Part shown: in pieces, positions 1 to 7,510 of the stretch
Position numbering within the stretch: position 1 is the first letter of the stretch
Layout of the letters: every line of letters begins with the position of its first letter
From: UBA2883 sp050873965
Lineage (GTDB): Bacteria; Cyanobacteriota; Vampirovibrionia; Gastranaerophilales; Gastranaerophilaceae
Direction: 5' to 3'
Length of the DNA: 21,070 nt
Assembly: GCA_050873965.1 (NCBI GenBank)
Contig: JBNMJS010000026.1
Span: 1-21,070, forward strand
Position numbers and translations under genes: made by a program
The notes under the pieces: model-generated
Seen by the model: only the letters and a program-made list of their open reading frames with translations
The model's database searches: none
Told to the model about the DNA's origin: nothing

Positions 1-39
1 TAAAATTTATAAAATATATTGCTCAAGATGACAAAATCT

Positions 40-140
40 CCGTCATACTGAGGCTTTAGCCGAAGTATCTATTAATTTTATTATAATATTTTTTCTAGAC
101 TGCTTCGTTGTTCATTTCATTTACTTCTCGCAGTAATGTA
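40..140. repeat. REP-like palindromic repeat, two inverted units
   Basis: Unit A (about 43-75) reads CGTCATACTGAG, then the small palindrome GGCTTTAGCC, then GAAGTATCT. Unit B (about 99-140) in reverse complement reads CATTACTGCGAG, then a different centre, then CGAAGCAGTCT. The two units therefore share diverged outer segments in opposite orientation with unrelated loops, as in REP/BIME-type intergenic repeats. 'GTCATNCTGAG...GAAGNATCT' is a pattern I recognise from dispersed repeats in several bacterial phyla. Copy number in this genome cannot be judged from one window. Confidence 0.45.
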
Positions 141-182
141 ATTTTACAAGTGATACATAAAATTCGACCTTAACGTAATGAA

Positions 183-300
183 CCATCATTGTTTTATTCT
201 GCTCATTGTTGAGGTGTTTGAGTGAATTTACTAGCATATAAAAATATTTGTAAATTCACGAGTTCCGAAACTCTATGCAGAATAATTACAAATGATGTGT
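183..300. repeat. Large imperfect inverted repeat with four-armed fold
   Basis: The outer arms around 183-204 and 278-300 pair imperfectly and include the exact pair ATTCTGC/GCAGAAT. A perfect 10-bp pair GTGAATTTAC (222-231) / GTAAATTCAC (250-259) forms the central arm. Two small hairpins lie between the outer and central arms: CTCA-TTGT-TGAG (202-213) and GAGTT-CCGA-AACTC (260-273). The layout is a cloverleaf-like cruciform. It could be a non-coding RNA, a mobile-element end or an interspersed repeat; the sequence alone does not decide. Confidence 0.5.
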
Positions 301-330
301 GAATGAAGTTCAGGTCAGGAGTTTCTTTGT

Positions 331-362
331 GCAACGTTTCTTTGCGGTCAAAGAAATGTTGC
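331..362. repeat. 14-bp hairpin with CGGT loop
   Basis: GCAACGTTTCTTTG (331-344) pairs with CAAAGAAATGTTGC (349-362) around the loop CGGT, with a single G-T mismatch in 14 pairs. Neither side is followed by a T-run, so it is not a standard intrinsic terminator. The phrase GTTTCTTTG also occurs just upstream at 321-329, so the element partly repeats itself. It is probably a dispersed palindromic repeat. Confidence 0.55.
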
Positions 363-390
363 GAAATAATCAAGCAAATTAAAAAAATAA

Positions 391-421
391 ATAAATTTCA
401 AAACTGTCTTGAATTATTTAT
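391..421 (-). terminator. Weak candidate terminator of the permease gene
   Basis: On the - strand, around the permease stop codon, a bulged AT-rich stem (ATTCAA with TTGAAAT, extended by ATAAAT/ATTTAT) is followed by a T-rich run opposite 381-393. The stem is weak and contains almost no G/C, so the call is tentative. Confidence 0.3.
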
Positions 422-1302
422 TCTTCGTTATAAACCATTTTTTTACGTAGTTTCCATTGACATACGACCAATACAAATATTATTGCAAATAAAATATATG
501 CAATTGCACTTGCTTTGCCAGCCTCAAAGTATTCAAATGCGTATTTATAGATTGAATAAACAAGTACCATTGTGCTATTCTCAGGTCCACCCTGTGTCAT
601 CATATATATCAAGTCGAAAACCTGGAATGAACTAATAGAAGTTATAACAATTACGAAAAATATCGTTGATGACAACAATGGAATAGTGACATGTCTAAAC
701 GTATTCCAAGCGTTTGCTCCATCAATTTTTGATGCTTCTAGCAAATCTTGGTTTATCGTAGCAAATCCTGACAAAAAGATTATCATATTATATCCAATAA
801 GTTTCCATACAGATACAATAATCAATGCTGGCATTGCATAAGCTTTGTCATACAACCAATTTATATGCAAGTGCAAAAATTGATTTAAACAACCAATATT
901 AGGATCAAATATCCATTGCCATACAAGTGCTATAACTATCATTGGTGTAATAAATGGTATAAAATAAGCCGTTTTATAAAAATTACTACCCCTAATTTTT
1001 GTGTTTAAAATAGATGCTAAAATCAAAGGTATAACAACACCCAACAAAGATACTGAAATAGCATATACAAAAGTGTTACCCAATATTTTTAAAAATAGTT
1101 TATCATTTAAAATAAACTTATAATTATCTAATCCTACAAATTGAATATCGTTTAGCAAATCCCATTTCGTGAAACTTAATGAGAATGAAAAAATTACTGG
1201 AATAATTATAAATATAAATGTTCCAATAACAGCGGGCAAAATAAATAACCATGCTGTCATTGTGTTTTGATATTTAGATTTTAAAAATTGAAAATTCTTC
1301 AT
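418..1302 (-). CDS. Sugar ABC transporter permease, MalF/UgpA family
   Basis: A 294-residue inner-membrane permease of the CUT1 carbohydrate ABC family (MalF/UgpA/LacF type), which forms the transmembrane channel together with a second permease and an ATPase. Six hydrophobic segments are visible, the first at about residues 16-40. The cytoplasmic EAA loop that docks the ATPase is clear at 189-208 (E189-A190, D194-G195-A196, ending in I-P-L-L). The tail is short and basic. Length is normal for the family. There is no Shine-Dalgarno sequence, but a TATAAT lies 11 bases before the ATG, so the mRNA may be almost leaderless. No partner permease, binding protein or ATPase lies within the window, which is unusual because MalF- and MalG-type genes are normally adjacent. 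Substrate cannot be read from the sequence. Confidence 0.9.
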   Translation of the reverse strand: MKNFQFLKSKYQNTMTAWLFILPAVIGTFIFIIIPVIFSFSLSFTKWDLLNDIQFVGLDNYKFILNDKLFLKILGNTFVYAISVSLLGVVIPLILASILNTKIRGSNFYKTAYFIPFITPMIVIALVWQWIFDPNIGCLNQFLHLHINWLYDKAYAMPALIIVSVWKLIGYNMIIFLSGFATINQDLLEASKIDGANAWNTFRHVTIPLLSSTIFFVIVITSISSFQVFDLIYMMTQGGPENSTMVLVYSIYKYAFEYFEAGKASAIAYILFAIIFVLVVCQWKLRKKMVYNEE

Positions 1303-1313
1303 ATTTATACTAC

Positions 1314-1321
1314 ATTATAAC
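1314..1321. promoter_or_regulatory. Overlapping divergent -10 elements
   Basis: The - strand reads TATAAT (plus positions 1319 to 1314), placed to start permease transcription about 5 bases before its ATG. The + strand reads TATAAC at 1316-1321, suitably placed for the mutase gene starting at 1350. The near-symmetric TTATAA core can serve both directions. No convincing -35 hexamer is visible for either. Confidence 0.4.
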
Positions 1322-1349
1322 TAAAATATAAGCGATAAAGGAGAAATTA

Positions 1350-2840
1350 ATGATAGTTGATACAGCATTCGGCAAAAATGATATACGTGGTATTTATGGA
1401 AAAGATGTAACAGAAGAATTGTTCTACTATACAGGACGTGGTTATATCTCATATCTTTCTAATAATTTAGAAAAGAATCCATCTGATATTTGGGTTACTG
1501 TTTGTCGTGATGCTAGAACTCATTCTCCAGCATTGACTGATTCGCTAATAAAAGGTGTTCGTTCTACTGGTGCTAATGTTGTCGATTTAGGTTTAGCACC
1601 TACACCAATTGGTTATTATTCAGAAGTTGCTGGTGTCCCAACTGAATATACAAGAGGAAATGCTATTTCTGGTGCGTTAATCGTTACTGCAAGTCACAAT
1701 CCAAGTCAATATAATGGTTTGAAAATGACTTTTAGAAAACAATCTCTTGGTGAAGAACAAATCAAAATCGTTAAGAACTACACAATGGAAGAATATCAAT
1801 ACCAAAAACCAGTATTATTAAATGGTTCATTAGTTGAATATGATATTATTCCTCAATATACAAAAGAACTTAAAGCAGCGTTCCAAAATATGGCACAAAC
1901 TATCAATGGTTCAATAAAAGTTGTTGTAGATAGTGGTAACGGTACAGGTGGTGTTGTTGCACCAAATCTATATAGAGAATTGGGTTGCAAGGTTGTTGAA
2001 TTATTCTCAATGCCAGATGGACGTTTCCCTAACCATCACCCAAACCCTAGTGATCCTAAAAATTTGGAAGATATTAAAAGAGCAGTTGTTGAAAATAAAG
2101 CAGATTTCGGTATTGCTTTTGACGGTGATAGTGACCGTATCGGTGTTGTAGATTCAAAGGGAAGACAATTGACTGGTGACAAATTACTTTTAATTTATGC
2201 ATTAGATGTTATTGAAAAATACAAAAATAAAGGTGAAAAACCTGTCGTTGTATCAGAAGTAAAATGTTCTCAAGTATTGTACGATACAATTGATAATTGT
2301 GGCGGTCAATCTGTTATGTGTAAAACTGGTCACGGATATATCAAGGCTATGATGAAAGAAAAGGGTGCAATTGTTGCTGGTGAAATGAGTGGACATACAT
2401 TCTTTAAAGATAGATATTATGGTTTTGATGATGCAGTTTATGCTGGTTGCAGAATTATTGAAATCGTAGCAAAACACAAACGTGAAAATAGCGAGTTTGT
2501 AGTAGAAGATTTGTTGAAACCGTTTGATGAGGTTTGCACTTCTCCAGAATTAAGATTGCCTTGTCCAAATGAATTGAAGAAACCTGTTTTGGAAGGTTTT
2601 AAACAATATGTAAATGAAAATCAACGTTGTTTTGGTAATCCTATCAAAGATATTATTACATTAGATGGTATGAGAGTTGTCTTTGATGGTGGTTTTGCTT
2701 TGATTAGACAAAGTAATACAGAACCTGTATTTACATTGAGATTTGAAGGTAAAACTGAAAAAGAATGTGATATATACAGAACTGTTATGGTAGAAAAATT
2801 AAACGAACTTATTGAGGAATTAAGCAAGGTACAGTCTTAA
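1350..2840 (+). CDS. Phosphomannomutase/phosphoglucomutase
   Basis: A 496-residue alpha-D-phosphohexomutase, a cytoplasmic enzyme interconverting hexose 6-phosphate and hexose 1-phosphate to feed nucleotide-sugar synthesis. All four active-site loops are present: the phosphoserine loop TASHNP at 113-118 (catalytic Ser115), the Mg2+-binding DGDSDR at 258-263, the sugar-specificity loop GEMSGH at 344-349, and the phosphate-binding RQSNTEP at 453-459. GEMSGH fits the PMM/PGM (ManB/AlgC) branch rather than GlmM. AAAGGAG at 1337-1343 sits seven bases before the ATG and fixes the start. It is divergent from the sugar permease, and an alpha-mannosidase is encoded at 15066, so mannose metabolism is a reasonable but unproven context. 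Mannose versus glucose preference cannot be decided here. Confidence 0.92.
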   Translation: MIVDTAFGKNDIRGIYGKDVTEELFYYTGRGYISYLSNNLEKNPSDIWVTVCRDARTHSPALTDSLIKGVRSTGANVVDLGLAPTPIGYYSEVAGVPTEYTRGNAISGALIVTASHNPSQYNGLKMTFRKQSLGEEQIKIVKNYTMEEYQYQKPVLLNGSLVEYDIIPQYTKELKAAFQNMAQTINGSIKVVVDSGNGTGGVVAPNLYRELGCKVVELFSMPDGRFPNHHPNPSDPKNLEDIKRAVVENKADFGIAFDGDSDRIGVVDSKGRQLTGDKLLLIYALDVIEKYKNKGEKPVVVSEVKCSQVLYDTIDNCGGQSVMCKTGHGYIKAMMKEKGAIVAGEMSGHTFFKDRYYGFDDAVYAGCRIIEIVAKHKRENSEFVVEDLLKPFDEVCTSPELRLPCPNELKKPVLEGFKQYVNENQRCFGNPIKDIITLDGMRVVFDGGFALIRQSNTEPVFTLRFEGKTEKECDIYRTVMVEKLNELIEELSKVQS

Positions 2841-2911
2841 TATATTGCTTTTTTTGTCTATGTATATTAAAATTAACTGTATATTATAGGAAAGGTTAAA
2901 ACAAAAGGGAA

Positions 2912-4261
2912 ATGACCCAGAGTATTTATTTTAATTTATTTGTAGTTGTCCTGTTAATATTAGCAAATAGTTTTTTCGTTGCCTCAGAGTTTGCGATGGT
3001 GAAAGTTCGTAAGACAAGACTTGAACAACTTTCAAGTGAAGGTGATTCTACTGCAAAACTTGCTTTAGGTATGACAGAAGATATAAATGATATGCTTGCA
3101 GCAGCACAATTAGGTATTACAATCGCTAGTGTTGGACTTGGTTGGGTTGGTGCTAAGACAATTGCAGATATTTTACATAAAGTTTTGATTGTGGCACTTC
3201 CTTTTGCTGATAAATCTTTCTGTTTATGGATTTCTGTTCCATTATCATTTATTTTGATTACTTATTTTGAAGTATTATTAGGTGAACAAATCCCTAAATG
3301 TGTTGCATTACAAAATCCTGAAAAGGCTGCTTTGTTTGTTGCTAGACCAATGAAACTTACAATGGTTATTCTAAAACCTTTTGTTTGGTTCTTGGCTACT
3401 TGTGGTAACAAAATTCTTGAATTCTTCAAACTTAATGCTTGTGATAATCAATTAGTGCATACAACAGAAGAACTTGATATGTTAGTTGATGCAAGTTATA
3501 ACGAGGGAGTTTTGAATGAAACAGAAGCTGAAATGTTGCATAATATGTTTAAGTTCTCTGATTTAACTGCAAAACAAGTTATGATTCCTAGAACAGATAT
3601 GATGTGTATTGAAACAATTACACCATTAGAAGAAATTAAAAAAATTACAGCAGAAAATCAATATACTAGATATCCTGTTTATGAAGAAAGTATTGATAAA
3701 ATTTTAGGTTTCTTGCATGTAAAAGATTTATATACAAAAATGCTTGAAAGTGATGATGAACACATCAATTTACAAGAATTGTTACGTCCAATAATGCTTA
3801 TTCCAGAAACAATGACTCTTGATAATTTGGTTATTGAGTTCAGAAAACGTAAAAGCCAAATCGGTATTGTTGTTGATGAATTTGGTGGCACATCTGGTTT
3901 AGTTACATTGGAAGATGTATTAGAAGAGATTGTTGGTGAAGTGCAAGATGAATTTGATGAAGATGAAGAACTTGATATAAAAGAAGTTGCACCAAATACT
4001 TATGTTGCTAGTGCAATGGTTAGAATTGATGAAATTGCAGAGTTCTTTAATATAGAAGAAAATAAATTTGATTTCGAAGATGTTGAAACAATCGGTGGTT
4101 TGGTTGTTAAAATCTTGGGTAGAATTGCTCAAGTTGGTGATGTTGTTGAAATTAAAGAACAAGGTCTAAAATTTACTGTACAAAAAGTTGAGGGTGCAAG
4201 AGTTACTAGACTTGTTGTACAAAAATATGATATTGAACCTCAAGAAGAAGAAAATAAATAG
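2912..4261 (+). CDS. CNNM/CorC-type membrane protein with CBS pair
   Basis: A 449-residue protein of the HlyC/CorC (CNNM, 'hemolysin-like') family. In order: DUF21/CNNM transmembrane domain (about 1-180, with ASEFAM at 24-29 and the conserved GEQIPK at 124-129), a CBS pair (about 218-340, containing VMIPRTDM at 223-230 and VVDEFGG at 320-326), an acidic linker (348-354), and a C-terminal CorC_HlyC domain (about 360-437). Family members are implicated in Mg2+ or other cation export and homeostasis; the older 'hemolysin' label is misleading. The AGGG lies only two to three bases before the ATG and a second AAGG is 16 bases away, so the ribosome-binding site is poorly placed, but later starts would remove the first membrane helix. 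It follows the mutase by 71 bases with no hairpin between, so read-through is possible. Confidence 0.88.
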   Translation: MTQSIYFNLFVVVLLILANSFFVASEFAMVKVRKTRLEQLSSEGDSTAKLALGMTEDINDMLAAAQLGITIASVGLGWVGAKTIADILHKVLIVALPFADKSFCLWISVPLSFILITYFEVLLGEQIPKCVALQNPEKAALFVARPMKLTMVILKPFVWFLATCGNKILEFFKLNACDNQLVHTTEELDMLVDASYNEGVLNETEAEMLHNMFKFSDLTAKQVMIPRTDMMCIETITPLEEIKKITAENQYTRYPVYEESIDKILGFLHVKDLYTKMLESDDEHINLQELLRPIMLIPETMTLDNLVIEFRKRKSQIGIVVDEFGGTSGLVTLEDVLEEIVGEVQDEFDEDEELDIKEVAPNTYVASAMVRIDEIAEFFNIEENKFDFEDVETIGGLVVKILGRIAQVGDVVEIKEQGLKFTVQKVEGARVTRLVVQKYDIEPQEEENK

Positions 4262-4393
4262 GCTTTGTTTTTATTTAATTTTTTAAATTTGTTCTGTTAA
4301 TATTTATTAAGAGAAATTATTTTACATGGCAAATAAATTTCTTGATAGTTATTATATCGGTGTAATGATTATGTAACGAAAAGAGGTTTAATA

Positions 4394-4891
4394 ATGAATT
4401 TAAGTATCAACTCTGTAACTCCAAACTACAACGCAAAAAATTGTCAAAGAAAAAATAATCCAAACTTCTGTATGGCTATTAAATTTACTGAAAGTGGTAT
4501 GAAAGAAGTTAAAAGACAAGCAATGAAATTGAGTGATGTTGCTAAAGATGGAAATGTTTCTCCATACGGTCAATATTGGCAACATATTAAAACTGCAATA
4601 GCAGAAGAAGCTCAAAATCCTGAAAATATTATCGTAGATAAAAAATTCGGTATGCATAGATTAACTGCTACAGTTGTTGATTCAGATGCTGAAACTGCAG
4701 TTAAAAATACTAAATTTTCTCAAGGTTTATTTAGAAAAAATGGTGATTTGAAATTCTTAAATGAATCAAGAGAAGGTGTAAGAAAATTGCATGATTCAAA
4801 TGCTAATATTGAAGATTTTGAAATCGCAGAAAAAGCAGATTTTAAACCAGGCAGAGCTTTGGAAGAAGCTGAAGCAGAAGCCGCAGAGTAA
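4394..4891 (+). CDS. Lineage-specific small hypothetical protein
   Basis: I do not recognise a named domain in this 165-residue protein. It has no signal peptide or membrane segment. The first 25 residues are rich in Asn (NPNFCMAIKF at about 23-32), followed by a charged, probably helical body, and the C-terminus is a run of Glu and Ala. AAGAGG (4381-4386) seven bases before the ATG supports the start, and a perfect terminator follows the stop. The N-terminal segment resembles a signature I associate with Gastranaerophilales proteins of unknown role; that link is recollection. Codon use and base composition match the neighbours, so recent transfer is not indicated. Confidence 0.75.
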   Translation: MNLSINSVTPNYNAKNCQRKNNPNFCMAIKFTESGMKEVKRQAMKLSDVAKDGNVSPYGQYWQHIKTAIAEEAQNPENIIVDKKFGMHRLTATVVDSDAETAVKNTKFSQGLFRKNGDLKFLNESREGVRKLHDSNANIEDFEIAEKADFKPGRALEEAEAEAAE

Positions 4892-4916
4892 TAAAAAGAA
4901 ATTAACATCCAGTTGT

Positions 4917-4952
4917 AAAAACCAGTTAAGACAACTTAACTGGTTTTTCTTA
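4917..4952. terminator. Bidirectional intrinsic terminator
   Basis: A perfect 14-bp stem, AAAAACCAGTTAAG (4917-4930) with CTTAACTGGTTTTT (4935-4948), around the loop ACAA. The A-run on one side and the T-run on the other let it end transcription both from the + strand gene at 4394 and from the convergent response regulator gene. Confidence 0.9.
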
Positions 4953-4961
4953 TTTTATAAT

Positions 4962-5624
4962 TTAGACTAGCCCCTCTTTTAGTGCTTTGACGGCTGCTTG
5001 TGTTCTATCATCTACTACGAGTTTTTGTATGATATTACAAACGTGTGCTTTTGCCGTATGCTCACTTATTGTCAATGTTTTTGCTATTTCACTATTTGTT
5101 TGTCCATCAACTACAAGCTTAAGAACTTCGTATTCTCGTTGGGTTAAGTTTGAATGTGTTTCTCGAAACCCTGCTCTTGATAATTGTCTTGCAGGTATTA
5201 CACCACTATTTCTATCTTTGATGTATGGTACGACTTTGGGATCAAGCCACATTGCACCATCTTTGATTGTTTTAATTATTATCATTAGAAATTCGGTATT
5301 AATATCTTTGTGGATATATCCATTTGCTCCGGCAGTTAGTGATTCGCAAACTTCTTTATCAGAGATATGAGAAGTTAGCATTATTATTTTAGTATTGAAA
5401 CTGTTTTGTTCAAGTATTCGTTTTGTTGCTTCAATGCCTGAAAAATCGGGTAAGCCTATATCCATAAGCACAATGTCAGGTTTTAATAGTCGAGTTTTTT
5501 CGACTGCTTCTTTACCGTTTTGTGCTTCTGCAATTATTTCCATTTCAGGGTATTCATCAAATAGTGATTTCAGACCAATTCTCATTAGTTTTTGGTCTTC
5601 TACAAGGATTATTCTAATAGTCAT
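4962..5624 (-). CDS. Response regulator, NarL/FixJ family
   Basis: A 220-residue two-component response regulator. The receiver domain (1-120) has the acidic pair E9-D10, phospho-acceptor D55 in LMDIGLP, T84 and K106. A LuxR-type helix-turn-helix follows at about 155-215 (LTQREYEVLKL, then TNSEIAKTLTISEHTAKAHV), so the output is DNA binding and transcription control. AGAAGGAG six bases before the ATG defines the start. No histidine kinase is adjacent, and the only kinase in the window (18529) is of the HisKA type, whereas NarL-type regulators usually pair with HisKA_3 kinases, so it is an orphan here. Its target genes are unknown. It converges on the gene at 4394 and shares its terminator. 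Confidence 0.92.
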   Translation of the reverse strand: MTIRIILVEDQKLMRIGLKSLFDEYPEMEIIAEAQNGKEAVEKTRLLKPDIVLMDIGLPDFSGIEATKRILEQNSFNTKIIMLTSHISDKEVCESLTAGANGYIHKDINTEFLMIIIKTIKDGAMWLDPKVVPYIKDRNSGVIPARQLSRAGFRETHSNLTQREYEVLKLVVDGQTNSEIAKTLTISEHTAKAHVCNIIQKLVVDDRTQAAVKALKEGLV

Positions 5625-5755
5625 AAATACTCCTTCTATTATTATTTTGCATTTTTATCATACAAGGGATAAAAAACTATAATATTGGTTGAATATTTTG
5701 TTATTCGGTCATTATTATAAATTTATGATTGATAATGAAAATTATGTTTTAAACT

Positions 5756-7471
5756 TTAATTTTGTTGTGAATGTTGTTCTACTGCATTTTGTATGTCGTG
5801 TCTTGTAATGATACCTTTTACTCTATTTCTTCTATCTGTAACGACAAGCCATTCTGTATTATTTGTATGTAGTCTATAATATGCAATATATAAATTTTCA
5901 TCTGGCAAAATTGTTGTTGGTAGAGGGTTCATTATTTTTTCTAATGTTGTGTTAGGTTTATTACCTTGAAATAGTGCATCTTCAATATTTGATTTAGTTA
6001 CAATCCCAACAAGTTCAGATTTTTTATTTAATATTGGGAATGCTTTGTGTTCAGTTGTATTAAATTTATTGAAAACTTCTTGAAGTGTTAATGTTGTGTT
6101 TACAGATTCTGCATTATAAGACATAAAATCTTTAACTTTTAGATTATATAACAATTTTGCTTCACCTGATTTGATAGATTGATTAACTATCAATAACGAA
6201 TAAATAGGTTTATGTCCTAACTTTTCAGCAACAAGGTCAGCAATAGCAGCACTAAGCATTATTGGTAAAATATGACTGTATCCACCAGTCATTTCAAAAA
6301 CCATTACAACTGCCGTTATTGGAGTTCTTGCAACGGCAGATAAAAATGCCCCCATTCCAATTAGAGCCATTGCCGTAGGACTAACATATAAGCCAAAATG
6401 TTCAGCACCTAAGCCTGTTAAATAGCCTAAGAATGAACCAAGCATTAGCATTGGTAAAAATATTCCACCTGCTGCACCTGAACCGAAACAAAGTGGTGTG
6501 ATAAAGAACTTAGCAATAAAAATAATAAGTATTGTTAGGAATGTGAATTTATTTGCTAATAACATATCAACTGCAGAGTTCCCAGAACCTAAAACAAATG
6601 GAATGTATAAACCAATAGTACCTGTAATCAATCCAGCAATAGCAGGTTTAAACCAGTCTGGTATTTTAGATAATTTGTCGTATAATTTATTGTTTAAAAA
6701 TATAACTTGAGCAAATATAACTCCTAAAACTCCGGCAATAAGTCCTAATACAATACATACAAATATTGTTTGTATTGATACATAAGGTGATAATACTGGA
6801 ATTTTGAATGATGGATTTATTCCTAAAAAATATCGAGCAATTGATGCTGCTGTAACAGTTGCAATTAATACTGGAAATAAAAGTGCCGGTGAAAATTTGT
6901 TCACAAGTTCTTCTAGTACAAATAATGTTCCAGCAATAGGAGCATTGAATGTCGCAGCAATACCTGCTCCAGCACCTGATGCAATAAGTTTATCCTTATC
7001 AGTACCTTTCATTTTAAAGAATTTGCCAACTAATGCTCCAGCACCTGAACCTAATTGTACACTTGGACCTTCTCTACCTAGTGACAAACCTGTACCGATA
7101 CCTGCGATACCTGCAAAGAATTTTACAAAAATACTTCTTATTCTTGTGACATTTCCCATTCTTGCCATTGCCATTTTAACATAAGGTATTCCGCTACCTT
7201 TTGTTTCTGGTGCTATTTTGCAAACTAATAATCCTGAAATTAACCCCCCAAGTGTTGTTATTAGAGGAAATATTAATAATTTTTTTGAAAAACAAAACGG
7301 TTGAATATAGTTTTGAATTATATTGAAAGTCTTTGTTATGCTTACTTTGAATAGCACAACTAAAATACCAGCAATAAGTCCTGTAAGGATTGCTTGTATA
7401 ATGATTTTGCTACGTGTTATTTCTTTTAAAAAATAACCTGTTTTTCTGTATAATTTTCTACTAATTATCAT
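5756..7471 (-). CDS. ClC H+/Cl- antiporter with C-terminal CBS domains
   Basis: A 571-residue ClC-family anion transporter. The hydrophobic core (about 20-420) carries all three anion-site motifs: GSGIP at 92-96, GREGP at 132-136 (gating Glu134) and GGIFLP further on. The EE pair at 187-188 matches the inner proton glutamate of E. coli ClcA, so antiport rather than channel activity is predicted. The Pro in GREGP and the GSGIP loop argue against the fluoride-specific branch. Two CBS domains (about 435-565) form a cytoplasmic regulatory module, possibly nucleotide-binding, which ClcA lacks. There is no Shine-Dalgarno sequence; TATAAT ends seven bases before the ATG, so the transcript may start at the start codon. 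It lies 39 bases after the DUF2971 gene on the same strand. Confidence 0.93.
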   Translation of the reverse strand: MIISRKLYRKTGYFLKEITRSKIIIQAILTGLIAGILVVLFKVSITKTFNIIQNYIQPFCFSKKLLIFPLITTLGGLISGLLVCKIAPETKGSGIPYVKMAMARMGNVTRIRSIFVKFFAGIAGIGTGLSLGREGPSVQLGSGAGALVGKFFKMKGTDKDKLIASGAGAGIAATFNAPIAGTLFVLEELVNKFSPALLFPVLIATVTAASIARYFLGINPSFKIPVLSPYVSIQTIFVCIVLGLIAGVLGVIFAQVIFLNNKLYDKLSKIPDWFKPAIAGLITGTIGLYIPFVLGSGNSAVDMLLANKFTFLTILIIFIAKFFITPLCFGSGAAGGIFLPMLMLGSFLGYLTGLGAEHFGLYVSPTAMALIGMGAFLSAVARTPITAVVMVFEMTGGYSHILPIMLSAAIADLVAEKLGHKPIYSLLIVNQSIKSGEAKLLYNLKVKDFMSYNAESVNTTLTLQEVFNKFNTTEHKAFPILNKKSELVGIVTKSNIEDALFQGNKPNTTLEKIMNPLPTTILPDENLYIAYYRLHTNNTEWLVVTDRRNRVKGIITRHDIQNAVEQHSQQN

Positions 7472-7478
7472 CTTAATA

Positions 7479-7507
7479 ATTATATGACAATCGAAGTATA
7501 TTGTATA
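7479..7507 (-). promoter_or_regulatory. Candidate leaderless promoter of the ClC gene
   Basis: On the - strand, TATACA (7507-7502), a 17-base spacer, then TATAAT (7484-7479). The expected start point, about seven bases downstream, falls on or next to the ATG at 7471. No ribosome-binding site lies between. Confidence 0.5.
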
Positions 7508-7510
7508 TTT

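Larger units (their letters stand above)
1..417. other. Gene-free, palindrome-rich left-edge region
   Basis: I find no credible coding sequence here. A 110-codon open frame starting at 303 on the + strand lies mostly antisense to the permease gene and has no ribosome-binding site. What the stretch does contain is three separate inverted-repeat modules, listed individually below, packed into about 350 bases. The second permease subunit that normally sits downstream of a MalF/UgpA-type gene is absent from this space. The density of palindromes suggests an accumulation site for short interspersed repeats, which is inference. Confidence 0.6.

Noticed and set aside
196..284. tRNA-like cloverleaf with ATTCTGC/GCAGAAT acceptor-like ends and a GAGTTCCGAAACTC T-arm-like hairpin
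   Set aside because: Three bases separate the T-arm-like hairpin from the 3' acceptor strand, the central arm is a 10-bp stem with an 18-base loop and no anticodon geometry, and the D arm is absent.
303..635. Open frame of 110 codons on the + strand
   Set aside because: It runs antisense through the permease gene, has no ribosome-binding site, and its residue mix is typical of a shadow frame.
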